NCBI GenBank assembly: GCA_025360685.1
Contig: JANYBR010000334.1
Coordinates: 1-6,403, forward strand
DNA length: 6,403 bases
Direction: 5' to 3'
DNA from: Pseudomonadota bacterium
Lineage (GTDB): Bacteria; Pseudomonadota; Alphaproteobacteria; Micropepsales; Micropepsaceae
Positions 1 through 6,151 of this stretch are shown one piece after another; the stretch's first letter is position 1; every line of letters starts with the position of its first letter. The notes below the pieces were generated by a model, which did no database searches, was not told the origin of the DNA, and saw nothing but the letters and a program-made list of their open reading frames with translations. Both the position numbers and the translations under genes were made by a program.

Positions 1-1
1 G

Positions 2-55
2 CCATGGCCGGCGAGTGACCCTATGTTGATCATGCCCAACAGGAGCACAACGTGA
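2..55 (+). CDS. Possible 3' end of an upstream gene (partial, product unknown)
   Basis: The frame beginning at base 2 is open from the window edge to a TGA at 53-55. That TGA overlaps the GTG start of the first transporter by GTGA, the same kind of junction seen at the next two gene boundaries, so an upstream operon member ending here is plausible. The 17 visible residues (ending PNRSTT) show no recognisable motif. The alternative is a gene ending in the frame of base 1 at TGA 16-18, whose last residues would be AMAGE. Codon third positions are GC-rich in both frames, so they do not decide between the two. Confidence 0.3.
   Translation, partial: PWPASDPMLIMPNRSTT
41..45 (+). promoter_or_regulatory. 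Shine-Dalgarno for the first transporter
   Basis: AGGAG at 41-45 sits six bases ahead of the GTG at 52-54. This spacing supports GTG 52 as the start of the first MFS gene. No promoter is visible in the 51 bases available, in keeping with a gene inside a longer operon. Confidence 0.7.
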
Positions 56-1551
56 GCGACGATGCCGGACGAAAACAGCTTGGAAGCTTGCGCACGAAGT
101 TGTTCTACGGGTTCGGCTCCGTCGCCTATGGGGTGAAGGACGCCGGCTTCGGCGGCCTGCTGCTGCTCTACTACAACCAGATCGTGGGCCTTCCGGCGCA
201 GCTCGTCGGGACCGCGATCATGATCGCGCTCGTCTTCGATGCTTTCGCCGATCCCATCGTCGGACAGATTTCCGACAATTTGCGCTCGCGCTGGGGCCGC
301 CGGCATCCGTTCATGTATGCGTCGGCCGTGCCGGTCGCGGTATCCTATTTCTTCCTGTGGTTTCCTCCCCACCTCTCGCAAGGCGGCATGTTCGTCTACC
401 TGATCGTGATGGCCATCATCGTGCGTACCTTCATCACGATGTTCGAGATCCCGAATTCCGCCATGATCGCGGAAGTGACCAGCGATTACGATCAGCGCAC
501 CAGCTTTCTGTCATACCGGTTCTTCTTCGGCGTCCTCGGTGGCGTCGCGATGACGTACGTCACCTTCAAATACATCCTGTCGCCAGATGCGGCACATCCG
601 GTCGGACAACTCAATCCCGTGGGTTATGTGCGCTACGGCCTCATCGCCGCGGTCGTGATGGTGTCGGCGATCCTGATCTCCTCGCTCGGCACGCATCGCA
701 ACATCAAGTACTTCCGCGTGCCGCCGCAGCGCCGCATCTCGCTGCCGCAGATCTTGCGCGAGATGGGGACGAGCCTTTCGAATCCGTCCTTTGTCGTGCT
801 CATGGGCGCGGCGTTGTGCGGCGCCGTGTCGATCGGCGTTGCTGCTTCTCTGCTGCTCTATTTCAGTACCTATTTCTGGGGCCTGTCGTCGTCCCAGATC
901 GCCCTGTTCCAGATAGCCGGTCTACTTTCCGCCATCGCCGCGGTCAGCGTCGCAACGCCCCTGTCGCGGCGATTCGGAAAGCGCAAGCTCGCGATCGGGC
1001 TTTTCATCACGTTCATCCTCATCGCGGGCCTGCCGATCGGCCTGCGCCTGATCGATCTGTTCCCGAGGAACGGTTCGCCCTTCCTGATGCCGATCCTGTT
1101 TGCGGACAGGTTTCTCATAAACGCTCTGGGCCTGGTCGTTGTCATCATGTTCTCGTCGATGCTGACCGACGTTGTCGAGGACAATGAACTCAAGACCAAG
1201 CGCCGTTCGGAAGGCTTGTTCTTCGCAGCCTCCAGCTTCGTCACCAAGGCGACGTCGGGAGCTGGCGCCTTCTTCGCCGGACAGATGCTCGCGCTGGTAC
1301 ACTTTCCGCAGCACGCAACGCCGGCCACGCTCGATCCGCACATCATCCGCAATCTCGCCTATGTCTATCTGCCGGTCATCATCTTCATGTACACGCTCGG
1401 CATGATCCTGCTGTCGCGCTATCGCATCACGCGCGAGTCGCACCAGGAAAATCTGCGCAAGCTCGAGGAAGCCGCGGAATTGGCGCACTCGCCGGTCGCC
1501 GTCGAAGCCGAACTGACCGAAGGCCTGCCCGAACCGGTGCCAGGCGAATGA
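52..1551 (+). CDS. MFS transporter, GPH (MelB-like) cation symporter family, first of a tandem pair
   Basis: This 499-residue protein is an inner-membrane secondary transporter with the hydrophobic pattern of a 12-helix MFS fold. Hallmarks of the glycoside-pentoside-hexuronide:cation symporter family are visible. Residues 63-86 carry D63, D67-P68, then SRWGRRHP, aligning with helix II of E. coli MelB, where D55 and D59 bind the coupling cation. FEIP at 131-134 aligns with the MelB D124 region, with Glu132 in place of Asp. Residues 373-399 (DVVEDNELK, then RRSEG, ending K399) match the late family motif, K399 aligning with MelB K377. A charged cytoplasmic tail follows (SHQENLRKLEE from 463). 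The substrate cannot be deduced; MelB-type members import sugars or glycosides with Na+ or H+, but many bacterial relatives have no known substrate. The start is GTG with AGGAG six bases upstream. The stop overlaps the next start (ATGA), and the next gene is a paralogue roughly half identical by eye. Confidence 0.9.
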   Translation: MSDDAGRKQLGSLRTKLFYGFGSVAYGVKDAGFGGLLLLYYNQIVGLPAQLVGTAIMIALVFDAFADPIVGQISDNLRSRWGRRHPFMYASAVPVAVSYFFLWFPPHLSQGGMFVYLIVMAIIVRTFITMFEIPNSAMIAEVTSDYDQRTSFLSYRFFFGVLGGVAMTYVTFKYILSPDAAHPVGQLNPVGYVRYGLIAAVVMVSAILISSLGTHRNIKYFRVPPQRRISLPQILREMGTSLSNPSFVVLMGAALCGAVSIGVAASLLLYFSTYFWGLSSSQIALFQIAGLLSAIAAVSVATPLSRRFGKRKLAIGLFITFILIAGLPIGLRLIDLFPRNGSPFLMPILFADRFLINALGLVVVIMFSSMLTDVVEDNELKTKRRSEGLFFAASSFVTKATSGAGAFFAGQMLALVHFPQHATPATLDPHIIRNLAYVYLPVIIFMYTLGMILLSRYRITRESHQENLRKLEEAAELAHSPVAVEAELTEGLPEPVPGE

Positions 1552-3017
1552 CGGACACAGTGATGAACGTCGAGGCTCTGCAACGCGACGTCGGCAGTCT
1601 GCGCACCAAATTGTTCTACGGTTTCGGCTCGGTGGCCTTCGGCGTCAAGGACAACGGTTTTCAGACCATCCTGCTGCTGTTCTACAACCAGGTCATGCAC
1701 CTGCCGTCCGAACTGGTGGGACTGGTGCTGCTCGGTGCGCTCTGCGTCGATGCGCTGTTCGATCCCATCATCGGGCAGATTTCCGACAATCTGCGCACCC
1801 GCTGGGGCCGCCGCCATCCGCTGCTGTATCTCTCCGCGTTGCCGGTCGCGATCAGCTACCTGCTGCTGTGGAACCCGCCGCACTGGAGCCAGGGCGCGCT
1901 GCTCATCTATCTCTTCGTCGTCGCGGTGGTGGTGCGAACGTTCATCAGCTTCTACGAGATCCCCAGTTCCGCGCTCAATCCCGAGCTGACCGAGAAATAC
2001 GATCAGCGTACCGCGCTTTCGAGCTATCGCGTCTTCTTCGCCTGGATGGGCGGCATGACGATGTACCTGCTGGCGCTGCGCGTGTTCCTGTCGCCCGATG
2101 CGACGCACAAGGTCGGGCAGCTCAATGAAACCGGCTACTCGCATTACGGCATAACCGCCGCCATCCTGATGTTCTGCGCCATCCTGATATCGGCGCTGGG
2201 CACGCACAAATTCATCCCCATCCTGCGCAAGCCGCCGGCCCGCAAGATGTCGATCCTGCAATACGCCAGAGAGATGGCAGCGACGCTCAACAACCGTGCA
2301 TTCCTCATCTTGATGCTCGCCCAGATCTGTTTCGGCGTCGCCACCGGTCTGGTGTTCGCGATGGCCATCTATCTTGGAACTTATTTCTGGGAACTGACCA
2401 ATGGCCAGATATCGTTCCTCGGCCTGGGCACCCTGATCGCGGTGTTCCTCGCATTTGTCGTGGCACTGCCGGTGTCCAAGCTCCTCGGCAAGCGTAAGGG
2501 GGCGGTTGTCCTGTTTGCCACCGGCCTCTTCATCTCGATCTTTCCGATCCTGCTGCGCCTGCTCGGCCTGTTCGTGACGAACACCTCGCCGCTGCTGGTG
2601 CCGATCCTGTTTGCGTTCGGCGCGATCTCCGGTGCGATGACGATCGGCAGTTCCATTCTGATGGCGGCGATGCTCGCGGACGTCGTGGAGGACAGCGAAC
2701 TCAAGACCGGCCGCCGGTCGGAGGGCCTGTTCTTCGCCGGCAGCAGCTTCATGGCCAAGGCGGTCTCGGGCCTGGGTATATTTGCGTCGGGTATTCTGCT
2801 GCGAGCGGTCGATTTTCCGCGCAATGCGGTTCCCGGCCTTGTCGATCCCATGGTCATCCGCAACCTCGCGCTCGTCTATCTGCCGACCGTCGTGATATTG
2901 TACGGCCTGGGAATTACCATCATCTCGTTCTTTCCCATCAGCCGAGCTAGCCACGAGGAGAATCTGCGCAAGCTCGCGGCGGAATCCGCGTTCGTCCCCG
3001 CTTCGGAGCATCCGTGA
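1548..3017 (+). CDS. MFS transporter, GPH (MelB-like) cation symporter family, second of a tandem pair
   Basis: This 489-residue 12-helix transporter is a paralogue of the preceding gene. The two share the N-terminal block GSLRTKLFYGFGSVA, the helix II motif (here D68, D72-P73, TRWGRRHP), YEIP with E137, DVVEDSELK and RRSEG (378-393), K404, and the tail SHEENLRKL. The carboxylates that bind cation in MelB are therefore kept, one as Glu, so cation-coupled symport is likely. The loops and several helices differ considerably (for example 35-60 and 165-180), so the pair may take different substrates. The ATG at 1548 overlaps the previous stop as ATGA, and no strong Shine-Dalgarno is visible, which points to translational coupling; ATG 1563 is a possible later start. 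Its own stop overlaps the regulator's GTG. The substrate is unknown. Confidence 0.9.
   Translation: MTDTVMNVEALQRDVGSLRTKLFYGFGSVAFGVKDNGFQTILLLFYNQVMHLPSELVGLVLLGALCVDALFDPIIGQISDNLRTRWGRRHPLLYLSALPVAISYLLLWNPPHWSQGALLIYLFVVAVVVRTFISFYEIPSSALNPELTEKYDQRTALSSYRVFFAWMGGMTMYLLALRVFLSPDATHKVGQLNETGYSHYGITAAILMFCAILISALGTHKFIPILRKPPARKMSILQYAREMAATLNNRAFLILMLAQICFGVATGLVFAMAIYLGTYFWELTNGQISFLGLGTLIAVFLAFVVALPVSKLLGKRKGAVVLFATGLFISIFPILLRLLGLFVTNTSPLLVPILFAFGAISGAMTIGSSILMAAMLADVVEDSELKTGRRSEGLFFAGSSFMAKAVSGLGIFASGILLRAVDFPRNAVPGLVDPMVIRNLALVYLPTVVILYGLGITIISFFPISRASHEENLRKLAAESAFVPASEHP
3005..3008 (+). promoter_or_regulatory. Shine-Dalgarno for the double TetR gene
   Basis: GGAG at 3005-3008, inside the last codons of the second transporter, lies five bases before GTG 3014. 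It supports this start and re-initiation at the GTGA overlap (3014-3017). Confidence 0.6.
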
Positions 3018-4234
3018 ACAGCCAGCAAGGCACCGACCGCTACAACAAGAAAAAAGAAGCCATCATTGCGGCGGCCGCCGGCATCCTGAACCGGCGCGGC
3101 GTGCGCGGCATGACCCTGGCCGATGTCGCTGCGAGCGTGGATCTGATCACCACCAGCGTCACCTACTACTTCAAGAAGAAGGAGGACTTGGCAGTCGCCT
3201 GTTATCTGCGCGGCATCGAGCGCTTCGACACGCTTATTACCGGCGCACTGCCGCAAGCCGATCCACCCCAGCGGCTGCTCAAATTCCTGGAATCGTACCT
3301 CGACCTGCACCGGCGCATTCGCGAGGGCGAGGAAGCGCCGATTGCCGTATTCAACGACATTCGCGCCCTCAAGGAGCCGCATCTTCCGATCGTTGGCCGC
3401 GCCTATGGGCAATTCTTCCGCAAAGTGCGTTCGCTGTTCCGCAGCCCAGGATATGAATGGCTCGACCGGCGCATCGCGACGGCCCGGACGCATATGGTGA
3501 TGGAACAACTCTACTGGTCGGTGACGTGGCTGCCGCGCTACGACCTGGACGACTATCCGCGAATCCGCGACCGGATGTTCGACATCATGGCGTTCGGCGT
3601 GGCACCGGCGGGCGCGCAATGGCGTCCCGCGCGCCTGCCCGATCCGTCCGTGATCGGCGACAACGCGCAGGACAGTTTGCGCGAGACGTTCCTGACGGCG
3701 GCGACCCGGCTGATCAACCAGCGCGGCTATCGCGGCGCGTCGGTGGAAAAAATATCGCAGCAGCTCAATGTCACGAAAGGATCCTTCTATCATCACAATG
3801 ACGCCAAGGACGATCTGGTCGTCGAATGTTTCGAGCGCACCTTCGAATTCATGCGCCGCGTGCAATCGGCCGCGTTGGTCGAGCCCGGCGACTATTGGAA
3901 AAAAATTTCCTCGGCCGCCGCGACGTTGATCGAATTCCAGCTTTCGGAGCGAGGGCCGCTCCTGAGGTCCTCGGCGCTCAGCGCATTGCCCGAGTATATC
4001 CGCCTCAACATGGTCGAACGCGCCAACCGGGTCTCCGAACGGTTCGCGGCGATGATCTCCGATGGCGTGGCGCAGGGTTCAATCCGGGCGGTCGACCCCT
4101 ACATCGCGGCGCAGATGCTGAACGCTACCCTGAACGCCGCCTCCGATCTGGCCTTCACCATTCCCGACGTCGTCGCCGCCGAAGCGCCGGCGCTCTATGC
4201 CAGGCCCATGCTGATGGGTGTGTTTTCGCGGTAG
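3014..4234 (+). CDS. Tandem (double-domain) TetR/AcrR-family transcriptional regulator
   Basis: At 406 residues this is about twice the usual TetR length (about 190-220). Two full TetR N-terminal DNA-binding domains are visible. The first spans about 12-60 (KKKEAIIAAAAGILNRRG, then MTLADVAASVDL, recognition helix around TTSVTYYF, then KKKEDL). The second spans about 221-268 (LRETFLTAATRLINQRG, ASVEKISQQLNV, TKGSFYHH, then DAKDDL). Each is followed by a helical region of ligand/dimer-domain size (about 65-205 and 272-400), so the protein looks like two TetR units joined head to tail. TetR proteins usually repress as dimers and release DNA on ligand binding; one chain here could form a pseudo-dimer. 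The two recognition helices differ, so the site could be asymmetric. It is the last gene of the operon (GTGA overlap with the transporter) and probably controls it, perhaps in response to the transported compound. The target is inferred. The GTG start has GGAG five bases upstream. Confidence 0.9.
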   Translation: MNSQQGTDRYNKKKEAIIAAAAGILNRRGVRGMTLADVAASVDLITTSVTYYFKKKEDLAVACYLRGIERFDTLITGALPQADPPQRLLKFLESYLDLHRRIREGEEAPIAVFNDIRALKEPHLPIVGRAYGQFFRKVRSLFRSPGYEWLDRRIATARTHMVMEQLYWSVTWLPRYDLDDYPRIRDRMFDIMAFGVAPAGAQWRPARLPDPSVIGDNAQDSLRETFLTAATRLINQRGYRGASVEKISQQLNVTKGSFYHHNDAKDDLVVECFERTFEFMRRVQSAALVEPGDYWKKISSAAATLIEFQLSERGPLLRSSALSALPEYIRLNMVERANRVSERFAAMISDGVAQGSIRAVDPYIAAQMLNATLNAASDLAFTIPDVVAAEAPALYARPMLMGVFSR

Positions 4235-4237
4235 CGC

Positions 4238-4253
4238 GCGTTGAACTCAGCGC
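4238..4253. terminator. Weak hairpin between convergent genes
   Basis: The 30-base gap between the converging stops of the double TetR and LysR genes contains a 6-bp stem (GCGTTG / CAGCGC, one G-U pair on the + strand) with a 4-base loop. No U-tract follows on either strand, so it is at best a weak shared terminator. Transcripts from the two genes may instead read through and overlap. Confidence 0.25.
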
Positions 4254-4264
4254 ACACCGGCCGC

Positions 4265-5185
4265 CTAGGACGCGTCAAGCGCATTGACGGCCGCGCGAAA
4301 ACCGCTCGCGGCCTCCTCGATATATCGCCAAAGACGCGTCGCGACCGGCCCGTGGGGCGAATTGCGCAGTCGGGCCGCTACCAGCTTGCCGCGCGCGCCT
4401 GGAAAATGCCGTCCGCCGATCGAAAGCAGTCGCCTGGCGCGCATTTCCTTCCCGATCAGGAATGCCGGCATGTGGCCCCAACCCATGCCTTTGAGGATAA
4501 GCTCCTTCTTCGTCAGTTGGTCGCTCACTGTCCAGCTGGGTGCGCCGCCGATCAGATGGTAATCGCGCTGCGGCGAGTGTCGCGCGGTATCGCGGATCAC
4601 GCATTGTACATAAGGGCGCATTTGTTCCGGCGTAACGGCGCGCGTTATCGGGAAGTCCAGGAACTTGGGCGCGACCACCGGAACGATTCGAATCTCACAC
4701 AATTGAACGTATTCAAGGCGCGTGTCGCTGCTGTCCACATGATGAACGATCAGATCGGCCTCGCCGTCGAAGAGGCGTTCCCAGGGCCCGGAGATCGCCT
4801 CGAAGTGCAGGTGAAGCCGGGTTTGCGATCCGTCGAAGAACCGACGCAGAAGGTCGAGTATCTGGGGCACCGGGCACAGATCGCCGATCACGATGGAAAG
4901 TTCAGGTTCTTCGCCCATCGCAAGCTGTGCCGCCTGCGTTCGCAAGTTGTCGAGCTCGTTCAATAGGCCACGTACGCCGGCATGAAGCGTTCGCCCGGTG
5001 TCGGTCAGGCAGACCCGGTAGCCGTCGCGATCGAACAGTTTTAGACCCAGTTGAGCTTCGAGATTCTTGATCGCCGCGAACACCGTGGGGTGGCTGCGGC
5101 CAAGCTTGAGAGCCGCAGCCTGGAAACTGCCCTCGCTCACGACCGCGTCGAAGCAGAGAAACTGCTGGATTGTCAGACCGTTCAT
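4265..5185 (-). CDS. LysR-type transcriptional regulator
   Basis: This 306-residue protein has the standard length and layout of the LysR family. An N-terminal winged HTH (about 3-62: LTIQQFLCFDAVVSEGSFQAAALKLG, then SHPTVFAAIKNLEAQLGLKLFDR, then LTDTGR) is followed by a linker helix and a periplasmic-binding-protein-like effector domain (about 90-295; IVIGDLCP at the domain start, GEADLIVHH as the usual mid-domain element). Typical members bind a T-N11-A palindrome and activate a divergent gene when bound to an effector, while repressing themselves. Here the divergent neighbour is the GST-fold gene, and a perfect palindrome with a T-N11-A core lies across this gene's own start. An in-frame TAG on the minus strand (5200-5198) fixes ATG 5185 as the first usable start. 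There is no Shine-Dalgarno sequence ahead of it. The effector is unknown. Confidence 0.92.
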   Translation of the reverse strand: MNGLTIQQFLCFDAVVSEGSFQAAALKLGRSHPTVFAAIKNLEAQLGLKLFDRDGYRVCLTDTGRTLHAGVRGLLNELDNLRTQAAQLAMGEEPELSIVIGDLCPVPQILDLLRRFFDGSQTRLHLHFEAISGPWERLFDGEADLIVHHVDSSDTRLEYVQLCEIRIVPVVAPKFLDFPITRAVTPEQMRPYVQCVIRDTARHSPQRDYHLIGGAPSWTVSDQLTKKELILKGMGWGHMPAFLIGKEMRARRLLSIGGRHFPGARGKLVAARLRNSPHGPVATRLWRYIEEAASGFRAAVNALDAS

Positions 5186-5207
5186 TGTAGAAAATATCTA
5201 CAATGAA
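5181..5207. promoter_or_regulatory. Perfect inverted repeat, probable LysR operator at the divergent junction
   Basis: The arms TTCATTGTAGA (5181-5191) and TCTACAATGAA (5197-5207) are exact reverse complements separated by AAATA. The core from T5188 to A5200 fits the LysR T-N11-A consensus (TAGA-N5-TCTA). The left arm contains the LysR start codon (complement of 5183-5185), so bound protein would block its own gene. On the + strand the right arm contains TACAAT (5199-5204), a good -10 hexamer, but no matching -35 lies at normal spacing. AT-rich sequence here contrasts with the GC-rich surroundings. Autoregulation and control of the GST gene are inferred from position. Confidence 0.7.
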
Positions 5208-5305
5208 TTTCCGAACTTTGTAAGTGTTTTCCGATCCCCATTTTCCTACCCTCGCCGCGCCATTGGGACGAGCGAACGGCGCCGTCGCCGGTCGCGCACC
5301 GGCAT

Positions 5306-5310
5306 GGAGA
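5306..5310 (+). promoter_or_regulatory. Shine-Dalgarno deciding the GST start
   Basis: GGAGA at 5306-5310 is five bases ahead of GTG 5316. The upstream in-frame ATG at 5304 overlaps this motif and has no Shine-Dalgarno of its own, so GTG 5316 is preferred. Confidence 0.65.
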
Positions 5311-5315
5311 ACGCA

Positions 5316-6020
5316 GTGATCACGCTTTACAGGTTCGGCCCATTTCTGGGCGCGCCGGATTCCAGTCCGTTCGTGATCAAGACGATGGTGCTGCTGAAAC
5401 TTGCCGGCCTGCCTTATCGCACGGTGCAGGGCAATCCGCTGCGGGCGCCAAAGAGGCTCCTGCCCTACATCGAAGACGACGGCGTGGTGATTGCGGATTC
5501 GGGCTTCATCCGCGCGCACATCGAGATAAAATACAAATTCGACTTCGACACTTCCTTGAGCGCCCGGGACAAGGCCATCGCCTGGGCTACCGAAAGGATG
5601 TGCGAAGACCATCTCTACTTTGCGATTTTGGAATCGCGCTGGCTCGACCGGGCAAACTTCCGCAAGGGCGTCGGAAAGATGTTCGGCGTGATACCATTCC
5701 TGCTGCGGCCGATAGCGAAATTCATGCTGCGCCGCGCAAATGCCCGCCGACTGATCGGTCACGGACTTGGCAGGCATTCCAAGGTGCAGATCGCCGAGCT
5801 CGGAATTCGCGATCTCAATTCCCTTTCGGCCTTGCTGGGCGACAAGCCTTATCTGATGGGCCATGCGCCCTGCGGTGCCGACGCGACCGTCTTCGCCTTC
5901 GTGACTTCGATCCTGACGCCGGATCTCAAATCGACAATGCGGATTGCCGCGGCCGAATTGCGCAATCTGGTCGCCTATCGCGACCTCATGGCGGCGCGAT
6001 ATTTTCCAGCGAGCGGATAG
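5316..6020 (+). CDS. Glutathione S-transferase-fold protein, Fax/metaxin-like group
   Basis: From GTG 5316 the protein has 234 residues, normal for a two-domain cytosolic GST. The N-terminal thioredoxin-like domain (about 1-75) starts ITLYRFGP and has SSPFVIK at 16-22, where many GSTs place the catalytic Ser/Cys followed by Pro and a basic residue. L49-P50 is the cis-Pro site, and IADS at 59-62 is the usual gamma-glutamyl contact. The C-terminal helical domain carries GDKPYLMGHAPCGADATVFAF (starts at 175, D189 at the conserved N-cap position), typical of GST C-domains. The overall style matches the Fax/metaxin-like GSTs common in proteobacteria. Glutathione use and substrate are not shown by sequence; detoxification or a catabolic side reaction is possible. 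It is divergent from the LysR gene, its probable regulator. ATG 5304 would add four residues (MENA) but lacks a ribosome-binding site. The open frame extends much further upstream across the LysR start, but that part is non-coding. Confidence 0.85.
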   Translation: MITLYRFGPFLGAPDSSPFVIKTMVLLKLAGLPYRTVQGNPLRAPKRLLPYIEDDGVVIADSGFIRAHIEIKYKFDFDTSLSARDKAIAWATERMCEDHLYFAILESRWLDRANFRKGVGKMFGVIPFLLRPIAKFMLRRANARRLIGHGLGRHSKVQIAELGIRDLNSLSALLGDKPYLMGHAPCGADATVFAFVTSILTPDLKSTMRIAAAELRNLVAYRDLMAARYFPASG

Positions 6021-6076
6021 CCTTACGGCCTTCGGTCCCCTGGAAAGCCCTACCGCCATTTTTTCGAAACTCCGGT

Positions 6077-6105
6077 TTGTTTTGCCTCCCGTCTCTGCTT
6101 AAACT
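6077..6105 (+). promoter_or_regulatory. Candidate sigma-70-type promoter for the SDR gene
   Basis: TTGTTT (6077-6082) and TAAACT (6100-6105) are separated by 17 bases. The match is 3 of 6 at -35 and 4 of 6 at -10, so it is moderate only. The predicted transcription start falls around 6112, inside the inverted repeat at 6104-6118, giving a leader of about 40 bases. Confidence 0.4.
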
Positions 6106-6118
6106 GACAAACAGTCAG
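6104..6118. promoter_or_regulatory. Inverted repeat CTGAC-N5-GTCAG, candidate TetR-type operator
   Basis: CTGAC (6104-6108) and GTCAG (6114-6118) are perfect reverse complements around AAACA. The repeat begins at the end of the proposed -10 and covers the likely transcription start, a position suited to repression. A short palindrome with TGAC/GTCA half-sites is the kind of site TetR-family proteins bind. The double TetR protein in this window is a candidate binder, but that link is inference. Confidence 0.5.
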
Positions 6119-6140
6119 AACAGGCTGGAGTCGCCGCCCC

Positions 6141-6147
6141 GGGAGGA
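6141..6147 (+). promoter_or_regulatory. Strong Shine-Dalgarno for the SDR gene
   Basis: GGGAGGA at 6141-6147 is a near-perfect ribosome-binding site four bases ahead of TTG 6152. It supports this rare start codon; no ATG or GTG is in frame between it and the conserved cofactor motif. Confidence 0.75.
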
Positions 6148-6151
6148 TTGT

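Noticed and set aside
1419..3011. A 530-codon open frame on the minus strand across the second transporter
   Set aside because: It is antisense to a clearly conserved MFS gene. Its translation is rich in R, H, Q, D and E with no hydrophobic core or motif, as expected for a shadow frame in GC-rich DNA.
2876..3865. A 329-codon minus-strand open frame across the end of the second transporter and the TetR gene
   Set aside because: It is antisense to two genes with clear domains and has a low-complexity charged composition.
5170..5204. Promoter TTGTCA (5170-5175) with TACAAT (5199-5204) for the GST gene
   Set aside because: Both hexamers match well, but the 23-base spacer is too long for a normal sigma-70 promoter. 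TACAAT is also dictated by the palindrome.
5067..5315. Upstream in-frame extension of the GST gene
   Set aside because: The frame is open but runs over the LysR coding start and the palindrome. The GST fold begins at ITLYRFGP, and the only good Shine-Dalgarno serves GTG 5316.
4902..6059. A 385-codon minus-strand open frame across the GST gene and the LysR start
   Set aside because: It crosses the divergent junction and lies antisense to a recognisable GST protein. It has no family motif and no ribosome-binding site that stands out.
6021..6064. Possible terminator after the GST gene (T-run at 6059-6064)
   Set aside because: The best stems found (CGGT/ACCG, or GGCCTT/AAAGCC with a mismatch) are short, have long loops or lie about 10 bases from the T-run, so a rho-independent terminator is not supported.
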